DNA of 64,000 nucleotides, taken from CANDYO01 sp964627795. GTDB lineage: Bacteria > Pseudomonadota > Alphaproteobacteria > Rickettsiales > CANDYO01. How positions within the stretch are numbered: the first letter of the stretch is position 1; every line of letters starts with the position of its first letter. The stretch covers positions 97,758-161,757 of the forward strand of contig CAZVLF010000004.1 in assembly GCA_964627795.1 (NCBI GenBank), given 5' to 3'. The position numbers were made by a program, and so were the translations under genes. The notes under the pieces are model-generated. The model was not told the DNA's origin. It saw nothing but the letters and a program-made list of their open reading frames with translations, and did not search any database. Positions 53,288-61,606 of this stretch are shown here, piece after piece.

Positions 53288-54628
53288 ATGAAAGTTAAAA
53301 CTCGTTTTGCTCCTAGTCCTACTGGAATGCTACATATTGGAAATGTTCGAACTGCTCTTGTTAATTGGCTTTTTACGCGTAAACATGACGGTGAATTTAT
53401 GCTTCGCATGGATGATACAGATCTTGCTCGTTCTAAGATAGAATATGAAGAAGGAATAAAAGAAGACCTTATCTGGTTAGGTTTAAACTGGGATAGTTTT
53501 GCTAAGCAATCTGAGCGTTTAGCAAGATATGAAGAAGTAAAGGAAAAGTTAATTGCTTCCGGTAGGTTATATCCTTGCTTTGAAACTCAAGCTGATTTGG
53601 ATATGAAGAGAAAACTGCTTCTTGGTAGAGGGTTGCCACCAATTTATGATCGAGCTAGTTTAAAATTATCAAAATCAGAAATTGAAAAATTGCTTGCTGA
53701 AGGAAAAAAACCGCATTATCGCTTTCTGCTTGAAGATGGTGACATTGAATGGGAAGATCTTATTCGCGGTAAGATTCATTTTAAAGCTAAAAATTTAGGT
53801 GATCCAATAGTAATTAGGGAAGATGGCTCAATGACTTATATTCTTTGTTCCGCTATTGATGATATAGATTTTAAAATTACTCATGTTTTAAGGGGAGAAG
53901 ACCACATAACTAATACGGCAATAGGTATACAAATAACTAAGGCTTTAGGTTGTACTCCTCCAACTCTTGGTCATATTTCTTTACTCAAAAGTAAAGTTGA
54001 AAAAATTTCAAAGAGAGTGGGTGGATTTGATATTATGTCACTTCGTGAAGATTCAGTAGATCCAATGGCAATAAAATCCTTATTAGCAAAAATGGGCACT
54101 TCAGATTCTATAGAAGTGGTTAAAGACATAAAACAGTTAATAGAAGGATTTGACATAAAAAAATTTAGTCTTTCAGCAGTTAATTATGATATTGAAGAAT
54201 TATTTCAACTTAATCATAAATTAGTCAGTAATTTATCTTATGAAGAAGTACTTCCAAGTCTTAAGCATTATAAAATAGAAATTAGTGAAGAATTTTGGTT
54301 ATCAGTTAGAGGGAATATAAATAAAGTTTTAGATTTAAAAGAATGGATATCGATTTGCAATGAAAAGATAAAACCAGTAATTTCAGAAGAAAATATAAGC
54401 TTCCTTAAACTTTCTTGTGAACTTCTTCCTCAAGAAAATTGGGATTTAAATACTTGGCAAGTATGGACTAATTCTTTAAAGGGACATACCCAAAGAACCG
54501 GAAAAAATCTATTTATGCCAATAAGGTTAGCTTTAACAGGAAAAGAAAATGGCCCAGAGTTAAAAGTTTTGCTTCCATTAATTGGAAAAGAAAAAGTATT
54601 AAAAAGACTACAGGGTGATAATGCTTAG
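53288..54628 (+). CDS. gltX: Glutamyl-tRNA synthetase
   Basis: A 446-residue class I synthetase. HIGN (17-20) in FAPSPTGMLHIGNVRTALVNWL, RMDDTDLARS, the active-site DDIDFKITHVLRGEDHITNT, and KMSKS-like VEKISKRVGG. The C-terminal anticodon-binding helical domain is short. Many alphaproteobacteria have two GltX paralogues, one charging tRNA-Glu and one more dedicated to tRNA-Gln; this one cannot be assigned between them by eye. lolA overlaps its 3' end by 8 bases. Confidence 0.95.
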   Translation: MKVKTRFAPSPTGMLHIGNVRTALVNWLFTRKHDGEFMLRMDDTDLARSKIEYEEGIKEDLIWLGLNWDSFAKQSERLARYEEVKEKLIASGRLYPCFETQADLDMKRKLLLGRGLPPIYDRASLKLSKSEIEKLLAEGKKPHYRFLLEDGDIEWEDLIRGKIHFKAKNLGDPIVIREDGSMTYILCSAIDDIDFKITHVLRGEDHITNTAIGIQITKALGCTPPTLGHISLLKSKVEKISKRVGGFDIMSLREDSVDPMAIKSLLAKMGTSDSIEVVKDIKQLIEGFDIKKFSLSAVNYDIEELFQLNHKLVSNLSYEEVLPSLKHYKIEISEEFWLSVRGNINKVLDLKEWISICNEKIKPVISEENISFLKLSCELLPQENWDLNTWQVWTNSLKGHTQRTGKNLFMPIRLALTGKENGPELKVLLPLIGKEKVLKRLQGDNA

Positions 54629-55304
54629 AATATTAATAGTTATTTTTTGTGCTTTTTCTGCATTAGCTAAAGATAGTATAAAAAATAATAAAAATAGAGA
54701 TATTATCGTTGTAGAGCCAGAAGAAAAATATTATGGAGATAAGGATGTTAATCCTTCATTAAATACTACTTATGCAAAAGAGATCGCAGCAGTGGAAAAA
54801 TATCTTAATAGCTTTTACACTTATTCTGCTAACTTCAAGCAGTCAAACAGGTCAGGGCAAATTAGTTACGGTAAAATTTATATAAGTAAACCTGAAAAAA
54901 TTAGATGTGAGTATTCTAATCCTACCCCTACCTTATTGATTATGAATGAAAATAAAGTTACCTATTATGATGAAGAATTGGATGAAATTAGCCATGCAAA
55001 TGCAGATATCAATGCTCTTAAAATTCTTTCATTAGAACGAATTAAGTTTTCTAATCTTAAGCTAGTTGAAGTAGAAAAAGAATATGGATTTATTTCTTTT
55101 ACATTCATTGATTATTCTAAAGAACTTAAGCAACAGTTAGCGGCAACTCTAAAATTTTCATATCCTGCTGTAGAATTAAAGAAGCTTACTGTTTTAACTG
55201 AGGATAATGAGGTAGATATGGTTTTTGAAAAATCAATATATAATCAAAATTTAAGCAAACAATTATTCTATTTTAATCGGATTACAAATAGGAATTTAAA
55301 ATAA
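54621..55304 (+). CDS. lolA: Outer-membrane lipoprotein carrier protein LolA
   Basis: A 227-residue periplasmic carrier. Signal peptide LRILIVIFCAFSALA (cleavage predicted after about residue 16), then an unusually long 40-residue charged linker, then the LolA core: YSANFKQSNRSGQISYGKIYISKPEKIRCEY is the family signature (split here by its Gly and Pro turns), followed by YDEELDEIS and a beta-sheet C-terminus. LolA carries lipoproteins such as Pal to the outer membrane. Start ATG 54621 has AGGG (54612) correctly spaced; the in-frame GTG at 54615 overlaps that site. It overlaps gltX by 8 bases and trmB by 1 base. Confidence 0.88.
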   Translation: MLRILIVIFCAFSALAKDSIKNNKNRDIIVVEPEEKYYGDKDVNPSLNTTYAKEIAAVEKYLNSFYTYSANFKQSNRSGQISYGKIYISKPEKIRCEYSNPTPTLLIMNENKVTYYDEELDEISHANADINALKILSLERIKFSNLKLVEVEKEYGFISFTFIDYSKELKQQLAATLKFSYPAVELKKLTVLTEDNEVDMVFEKSIYNQNLSKQLFYFNRITNRNLK

Positions 55305-55996
55305 TGTTATCTTTAAATACTAAATTTAAAAGGATAGTTTCTCTTGCACGTAAAAGGGTAAGAAATCCTGAAAAAGAAAAACAATTTCTTTGTGAATATT
55401 TGCCTAAATATGCTGTAACTGTTCCTGAAGATGGAGGAATGCTTGAAAAACCGAATGATATGTTTTTTAAAAGTAATAAAGCTTTTACTAAATTTGTTCT
55501 TGAAATAGGTTTTGGCGCTGGAGAAAATATTATATTTAACGCTAAAAACAACCCTAATTTTGCCTATGTAGGATGTGAAGTTTTTGCAGGTGGAGTTGTT
55601 GATTTATTAAAAGAAATAGAAGAAAATAAGATAGAAAATATAAAAATTTGGTTTGATGATGCTTTAGAGCTTATTACTCGATTGCCAAAAAATAGCCTTG
55701 ATTTGGTTTATATTCTTCACCCTGATCCTTGGCCTAAAAAAAGGCATAATAAGAGAAGATTAATCAACTTTGAATTTCTTTCATTGATAGAGACTAAAAT
55801 GGCTAGAAGTGGAGAGATATTAATTATAACTGACCACCAAGATTATGCTGATTATATTTCTGAGGTTGTTGATGAAAGTAAAGAGCTATTTGTAACAAAA
55901 TATGATAATTATCCCCCAATTACCAAAACGAAATATCGTCTTAAAGCAGATGCACTAGGAATAGAATCTAGGTATTTCTACTTGGTGAAAAAATAA
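55304..55996 (+). CDS. trmB: tRNA (guanine(46)-N7)-methyltransferase TrmB
   Basis: A 230-residue SAM enzyme making m7G46 in the variable loop of tRNAs. SAM motif LEIGFGAGENIIFNA (about 66-80), the acidic GCEVFAGG loop, and the TrmB signature HPDPWPKKRHNKRRLI with the catalytic Asp. The C-terminus TKYRLKADALGIESRYF closes the fold. The ATG overlaps the lolA stop codon by 1 base. An N-terminal basic helix (LARKRVRNPEKE) may aid tRNA binding. Confidence 0.95.
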   Translation: MLSLNTKFKRIVSLARKRVRNPEKEKQFLCEYLPKYAVTVPEDGGMLEKPNDMFFKSNKAFTKFVLEIGFGAGENIIFNAKNNPNFAYVGCEVFAGGVVDLLKEIEENKIENIKIWFDDALELITRLPKNSLDLVYILHPDPWPKKRHNKRRLINFEFLSLIETKMARSGEILIITDHQDYADYISEVVDESKELFVTKYDNYPPITKTKYRLKADALGIESRYFYLVKK

Positions 55997-56062
55997 AGTT
56001 TTCTTGCAAAACTACCATTAATTATGTATTTTAATTGTCACTACAATGGTTTAATGTGATAA

Positions 56063-56923
56063 ATGATGAAGACTTTATCTTTTCAAGAAATTATTTTTGC
56101 TTTACAAAAATTTTGGTCTGAGCGTGGTTGCGCTATTTTGCAAAGCTATGACAAAGAGGTTGGAGCTGGAACTCTTCATCCTGTAACTGCTTTAAAAGCT
56201 TTAGGTCCTAAACCAATGAAGGTTGCTTATGTTCAAGCTTCAAGAAGGCCAAAAGACAGTCGTTACGGTGAAAATCCTAACCGTTTATCTCATTATTATC
56301 AATATCAAGTTTTACTTAAGCCAGCTCCTAAAGACGTTCAAGACCTTTGTTTAGAAAGTCTTAAAGCAATAGGAATAGATTATAAAAAACATGATATACG
56401 TTTTGTTGAAGATGATTGGGAAAATCCTACCATTGGTGCATGGGGTTTAGGTTGGGAATTATGGTGTGATGGAATGGAAGTTCTTCAATTTACTTATATG
56501 CAGCAAATTGGTGACATTGAGTGTGAATTAATTCCAGCAGAAATTACTTATGGTCTTGAAAGGCTTGCAATGTATATCCAGAATGTTGATCATTTTACCA
56601 AAATAAGGTGGAATGAAGGTGATAACCCAGTTTTATATGGAGATTTATTCCTGCAGCAAGAACAAGAAACTTCAGCTTATGCGCTTGAATTAGCAGATGT
56701 TGAAGTATTAAAAAGGGCTTTTACTGATAGTGAACTTGAATGCACAAGATTGCTTGAAAGAAAACTTCCTTTAGCCGCTTACCACCAAGCATTAAATGCC
56801 TGCCATAATTTTAATCTTTTAGATGCAAGAGGAGCATTAAGTGTTGCTGAAAGAGCTTCTTATATGGCGAAAGTTAGAGGTTTAGCTAAAGCCTGCTGTT
56901 TAAAATGGATGGAAAGCCAATGA
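56063..56923 (+). CDS. glyQ: Glycyl-tRNA synthetase alpha subunit
   Basis: A 286-residue catalytic subunit of the tetrameric alpha2-beta2 GlyRS. It starts SFQEIIFALQKFWSERGCAILQSYDKEVGAGTLHP (broken by the catalytic loop) and contains YVQASRRPKDSRYGENPNRL, EDDWENPTIGAWGLGWE and EITYGLERLAMYIQ, all family landmarks for class II motifs 2 and 3. Start ATG 56063 or 56066. Its TGA overlaps the glyS ATG (ATGA), securing equal subunit output. Confidence 0.98.
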   Translation: MMKTLSFQEIIFALQKFWSERGCAILQSYDKEVGAGTLHPVTALKALGPKPMKVAYVQASRRPKDSRYGENPNRLSHYYQYQVLLKPAPKDVQDLCLESLKAIGIDYKKHDIRFVEDDWENPTIGAWGLGWELWCDGMEVLQFTYMQQIGDIECELIPAEITYGLERLAMYIQNVDHFTKIRWNEGDNPVLYGDLFLQQEQETSAYALELADVEVLKRAFTDSELECTRLLERKLPLAAYHQALNACHNFNLLDARGALSVAERASYMAKVRGLAKACCLKWMESQ

Positions 56924-58884
56924 AAGAGTTATTATTAGAATTATTTTCAGAAGAAATACCAGCTAGAATGCAGGAAAAATCTTCATCTATAATGTTAAGT
57001 GAGCTTGAGAATACATTAAAAGAACAAGGAATTACATATTCTAAAGCAAAATATCTTGTAACCCCAAGAAGAATTGTGATCCATATTGAGGGATTACCAG
57101 AACAACTTCCCCAGCAAGAAATTAATCGTAAGGGGCCTAAAATAGATGCAAGGCCTGAAGCAATAGAAGGATTTTTAAAAGCTGTTGAGATGAGGCTTGA
57201 AGAACTAACTATAAATGATGGCTTTTATTATGCCAAAAAAATAGAGAAAGCTAAAAATATAGATGGTGAGTTAAAGTTAATTCTAGAAAAACTTCTTCTT
57301 ACGTTTACTTGGCCTAAATCAATGCGCTCAGCTCAGTCTGAAGTTAGGTGGGTTCGTCCTCTGCGAAATATTTTATGTATTTTTGGTAGTGAGATTTTAC
57401 CAATAGAATTTGGTGGACTTAAAGCAAATAATAAAACCTGGGGACATAGATTTATGTGCTCTGATGAGTTTTTAGTCAAGTCATTTGTAGATTATGAGCA
57501 AGTGATGAAAAAATCTTTTGTGATATTATCGAGTAAAGAAAGAGAAGCAATAATTATTGAGCAAATAAATGAAATTGCAACAAAATTAAACCTTATCCCC
57601 ATAATCGAGCCAGATTTGCTGAAAGAGGTTGTTGGATTAGTTGAGTATCCTAATGTGGTCCTTGGAAAAATTGACCCTGAATATACTATACTTCCTAAAG
57701 AAGTGCTAGTTACAGCTATGAAAGTGCATCAGCGTTATTTTTATTTAGAAAATAATAAGAGTGAGATTAGTCCATATTTTCTTACAGTTTTAAATGTTAA
57801 ATTAGATAGTGACGAAGCTATAGTTGCTGGCAATGAAAAAGTATTAAAAGCAAGGTTAGCTGATGCTAAATATTTCTGGGAAAAAGATTTAAAACTTCCT
57901 TCTAGTGAAGCATTAGCTAAACTTGCCAAAATGACATTTCATAGTAAACTTGGCTCAATGTTTGATAAGGTAAATAGAATTATTGAAATAGCTAAATTTA
58001 TTGGTGAAGATTTACTTAATGATGAATTAATTAAAAAGGCCGCTTTGCTATGTAAAACTGACTTGGTTAGTGAAATGGTTGGTGAATTTCCAGAGCTTCA
58101 AGGGGTGATGGGTAAATATTATGCTTTGCATGATGGCGTTGAAAATGAAGTAGCTTATGCTATTGCTGAACATTATCGTCCAATAGATGTGAATGATCAG
58201 GGAAATATATCATTGCTTGGAGCCATCATTTCAATTGCAGATAAGATGGATAGTTTAGTAGGTTTGTGGTCAGCAGGGGAAAAGCCTACAAGCTCAAAAG
58301 ATCCTTTTGCTCTAAGAAGAACTGCTTTAGGAATTATTAAGCTGATTAGGTTTCACAAATTGAATTTCTCACTCAAGGAGCTTATAAACTATGCTGGTCA
58401 TTCAATCAATAAAGAGCAAAAAGAAGAAATAATTATATTTATAAATGAAAGGCTGAAATATTATCTTAAAAATGAAAACTTCCGTCATGACCTAGTAATG
58501 GCCTCATTAGCAAATAATGCAGATAATATTAACTCAGCAATAGAAAGAATAATAGAATTAGAAAATTATTTTAAAGACGATGTCTCCAAAAATCTACTCT
58601 TTTCAATAAAGAGAATATTAAACATTATAGGAGATAATGAAGTTAGTTTAGAAGTTAACTATGATTTTTTTAACAATATTGAAAAAAGCCTTTATAATAA
58701 AGTTATAGGTTTGAAAGAAGAAATTAGCAGCTTAGCTTCTATAACCGAAGATATTAATTTGTTTTTTGATAAGGTAATGGTTAATGACATTGATCCAAAC
58801 ATAAAGAAGAATCGTTTAAACCTGCTTTTTAATGTGGCGAATGTTGCAAGTAAGATAGCTGATTTTAGCTTGATAGAAGGATAA
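56920..58884 (+). CDS. glyS: Glycyl-tRNA synthetase beta subunit
   Basis: A 654-residue tRNA-binding subunit of GlyRS. The N-terminus MKELLLELFSEEIPARM, then RRIVIHIEGLP and ARLADAKYFWEKD are family signatures. An HD-like domain (about 395-520) and a C-terminal DALR-type anticodon-binding helical domain follow. The start at 56920 gives the ATGA overlap with glyQ; an in-frame ATG at 56905 would add five residues inside glyQ and is less likely. ppdK begins 6 bases after the stop. Confidence 0.96.
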   Translation: MKELLLELFSEEIPARMQEKSSSIMLSELENTLKEQGITYSKAKYLVTPRRIVIHIEGLPEQLPQQEINRKGPKIDARPEAIEGFLKAVEMRLEELTINDGFYYAKKIEKAKNIDGELKLILEKLLLTFTWPKSMRSAQSEVRWVRPLRNILCIFGSEILPIEFGGLKANNKTWGHRFMCSDEFLVKSFVDYEQVMKKSFVILSSKEREAIIIEQINEIATKLNLIPIIEPDLLKEVVGLVEYPNVVLGKIDPEYTILPKEVLVTAMKVHQRYFYLENNKSEISPYFLTVLNVKLDSDEAIVAGNEKVLKARLADAKYFWEKDLKLPSSEALAKLAKMTFHSKLGSMFDKVNRIIEIAKFIGEDLLNDELIKKAALLCKTDLVSEMVGEFPELQGVMGKYYALHDGVENEVAYAIAEHYRPIDVNDQGNISLLGAIISIADKMDSLVGLWSAGEKPTSSKDPFALRRTALGIIKLIRFHKLNFSLKELINYAGHSINKEQKEEIIIFINERLKYYLKNENFRHDLVMASLANNADNINSAIERIIELENYFKDDVSKNLLFSIKRILNIIGDNEVSLEVNYDFFNNIEKSLYNKVIGLKEEISSLASITEDINLFFDKVMVNDIDPNIKKNRLNLLFNVANVASKIADFSLIEG

Positions 58885-58890
58885 ATATAG

Positions 58891-61545
58891 ATGGAAAAAT
58901 TAGTTTATAAATTTGGTATTGGTAAAAGTGAAGGAAATAGCCAAATGAAAGATTTGCTTGGTGGCAAAGGGGCTAATCTTGCTGAAATAGCTAATTTGGG
59001 TGTTGATGTTCCTCCGGGGTTTACTATTATTACTGAGGTTTGTAAAAAATATTATCAAGATGAGAAAAATATTCCTTCTGATCTTAGGGATCAAGTATAT
59101 GAGGCGCTTAATTTAATTGAAAATAAATTAAATAAGAAATTTGGTGATAAGGATAATCCATTACTTGTTTCAGTAAGATCCGGTGCTAAAGTTTCAATGC
59201 CAGGCATGATGGATACCATACTTAATTTAGGTTTGAATGATAATACTGTTGTTGGTATCGCACAAAAAAGTAATAATTATAGATTTGCATATGATAGTTA
59301 CCGTAGATTTATTCAAATGTATTCTTCGGTAGTGTTAAAAATAGATCATTATTTATTTGAAGAAGTTTTAGATCTTAAAAAGCAAGATTTAGGTATTATT
59401 CATGATACTGATTTTTCTAGTTTAGACTTACAAGAAATTATAGTTGAATATAAAAAAATAGTTTTATCTGTAACTGGAAAAGATTTTCCTCAAGATCCTA
59501 TGATACAACTATGGTCAGCAATTGAGGCGGTTTTTGACTCATGGATGAGTAATAGAGCAATAACATATCGCAAAATCAATAACATAAGCGAAGACTTAGG
59601 AACTGCAGTTAATATTCAGGCAATGGTATTTGGTAATAGGGGAGATAATTCCGCAACAGGAGTTATTTTCACTAGAAATCCTACAAACGGAACAAATTTT
59701 CTTTATGGAGAATATTTAATAAATGCTCAAGGAGAAGATGTTGTTGCAGGAATTCGTACTCCTCAAAATATAACAATTAAAGGTAAAGAAGACTCTAAAT
59801 CCAAACTTCCTTCAATGGAAGAAGTTATGCCTGAGCTTTATCAAGAACTTAAAGATGTTTGTCAAAAATTAGAAAAACATTATAAAGATGCTCAAGATAT
59901 AGAATTTACAGTTGAAGAAGGAAAGCTTTGGATTTTGCAAACTAGAAGTGCAAAAAGAACAATTAGAGCAGCAATTAAAATTGCAGTGGATTTGGTGAAA
60001 GAAGGTTTAATTACAAAAGAAGAAGCTGTTAATAGAATTGATGTTAAAAGTATAGATAAGCTTCTTCATCCAACTATTGATGAGAGGGCCAAATATAAAG
60101 TTATTGCCTCTGGGCTCCCTGCCTCTCCAGGAGCAGCAACTGGGCAAGTTATTTTCTCTGCTGATAAAGCTGAAAAAATATCACAACATACAAAAGTTAT
60201 TTTGGTAAGGATTGAAACCAGTCCAGAAGATATACATGGAATGAATGCTGCCGAAGGTATTTTAACAGCTCGCGGAGGGATGACTTCGCATGCAGCTGTA
60301 GTCGCTAGAGGAATGGGTAAGCCGTGTGTATGCGGGTCACAAGGTATAAATATTAATTATTATAAAAATAATTTTGTTGCTAATGGAATAACCGTACAGG
60401 AAGGAGATGTAATAACTATAAATGGCAGCACAGGCGAAATTATTTTAGGTGAAGTTCCTATGGTTAAGCCAGAATTATTTGAAGAATTTTCTCAAATTAT
60501 TCAATGGGCGAATCAAATAAGACGTTTAAAAATTAGAACAAATGCTGAAACAAAACAAGATAGTGAAGTGGCAAGAAATTTTGGGGCTGAAGGAATAGGC
60601 TTATGCAGAACTGAACATATGTTTTTTGATCTTTCTCGTATTAATGCAATGCGTGAGATGATTATGGCAAAAGATACTAATCAAAGAAAGCAAGCTTTAG
60701 ATAAAATTCTTCCTATGCAGATACAAGATTTTGACCAAATTTTTAAAATTATGAAAGGCTTGCCTGTAACTATACGCCTTCTTGATCCACCTTTACATGA
60801 ATTTTTACCGGTTCTAGAGCAGGATATTAGAGATTTAGCAATTACAATGAATATATCAGTTGATCAAGTTAAACAACGAGCAGCTCAATTAAAAGAGCAT
60901 AATCCTATGCTTGGTCATCGAGGGTGTAGATTAGGTATAACTTATCCTGAGATATATGAAATGCAAGCAACTGCTGTTTTTGAAGCTATGGCTTTACAAG
61001 AAAATATAAAAGATGCAGTTACAGAAATTATGATACCTCTAATTTTTGATCTCAAAGAATTTGAAAATATTAAGCAAATAATTGACGATGCTGCTAGAAA
61101 AGTTAACTTAAAATATAACGTTATCTTAGAGTATCAAGTTGGAACAATGATAGAGCTTCCTAGGGCTGCATTAATGGCAGATGACATTGCTAAGTCAGCT
61201 CAATTTTTTAGTTTTGGTACTAATGATTTAACTCAAACAACATTAGGCATATCAAGAGATGATTCAGCAAATTTTTTAAATGATTATAAAGAGCAAGGAT
61301 TGATAAAAAAAGATCCATTTGCAAGTATTGATAAAGAAGGAGTAGGTAAGCTGATTGCGATGGCTGTAAAAGAAGGTAAAAAAACTAATTCTAAGCTTAA
61401 AATTGGAATTTGTGGTGAACATGGAGGTGATCCTGACTCGATTGAATTTTTTAATGATCTAGGATTTGATTATGTTTCATGTTCTCCTTATCGAGTTCCG
61501 GTGGCAATTATTGCTGCAGCTCAGTCAATGATAAAAAAGTCTTAA
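58891..61545 (+). CDS. ppdK: Pyruvate, phosphate dikinase
   Basis: An 884-residue PPDK interconverting pyruvate + ATP + Pi with phosphoenolpyruvate + AMP + PPi. N-terminal ATP-grasp domain (GGKGANLAEIANLGVDVPPGF; SVRSGAKVSMPGMMDTILNLG). The swivelling phosphohistidine domain has GGMTSHAAVVARGMGKPCVCG. The C-terminal TIM barrel has GIGLCRTEHMFF, the LGHRGCRLG loop and catalytic Cys in GICGEHGGDP. In alphaproteobacterial symbionts it commonly serves gluconeogenic PEP supply where pyruvate kinase or glycolysis is missing. It lies 6 bases after glyS and may share its transcript. Length is typical. Confidence 0.98.
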   Translation: MEKLVYKFGIGKSEGNSQMKDLLGGKGANLAEIANLGVDVPPGFTIITEVCKKYYQDEKNIPSDLRDQVYEALNLIENKLNKKFGDKDNPLLVSVRSGAKVSMPGMMDTILNLGLNDNTVVGIAQKSNNYRFAYDSYRRFIQMYSSVVLKIDHYLFEEVLDLKKQDLGIIHDTDFSSLDLQEIIVEYKKIVLSVTGKDFPQDPMIQLWSAIEAVFDSWMSNRAITYRKINNISEDLGTAVNIQAMVFGNRGDNSATGVIFTRNPTNGTNFLYGEYLINAQGEDVVAGIRTPQNITIKGKEDSKSKLPSMEEVMPELYQELKDVCQKLEKHYKDAQDIEFTVEEGKLWILQTRSAKRTIRAAIKIAVDLVKEGLITKEEAVNRIDVKSIDKLLHPTIDERAKYKVIASGLPASPGAATGQVIFSADKAEKISQHTKVILVRIETSPEDIHGMNAAEGILTARGGMTSHAAVVARGMGKPCVCGSQGININYYKNNFVANGITVQEGDVITINGSTGEIILGEVPMVKPELFEEFSQIIQWANQIRRLKIRTNAETKQDSEVARNFGAEGIGLCRTEHMFFDLSRINAMREMIMAKDTNQRKQALDKILPMQIQDFDQIFKIMKGLPVTIRLLDPPLHEFLPVLEQDIRDLAITMNISVDQVKQRAAQLKEHNPMLGHRGCRLGITYPEIYEMQATAVFEAMALQENIKDAVTEIMIPLIFDLKEFENIKQIIDDAARKVNLKYNVILEYQVGTMIELPRAALMADDIAKSAQFFSFGTNDLTQTTLGISRDDSANFLNDYKEQGLIKKDPFASIDKEGVGKLIAMAVKEGKKTNSKLKIGICGEHGGDPDSIEFFNDLGFDYVSCSPYRVPVAIIAAAQSMIKKS

Positions 61546-61606
61546 AATTAACTTTTTACTAACTATTTTGCTATATATTACTCTTATAATAAAATAGGAA
61601 AGTTGA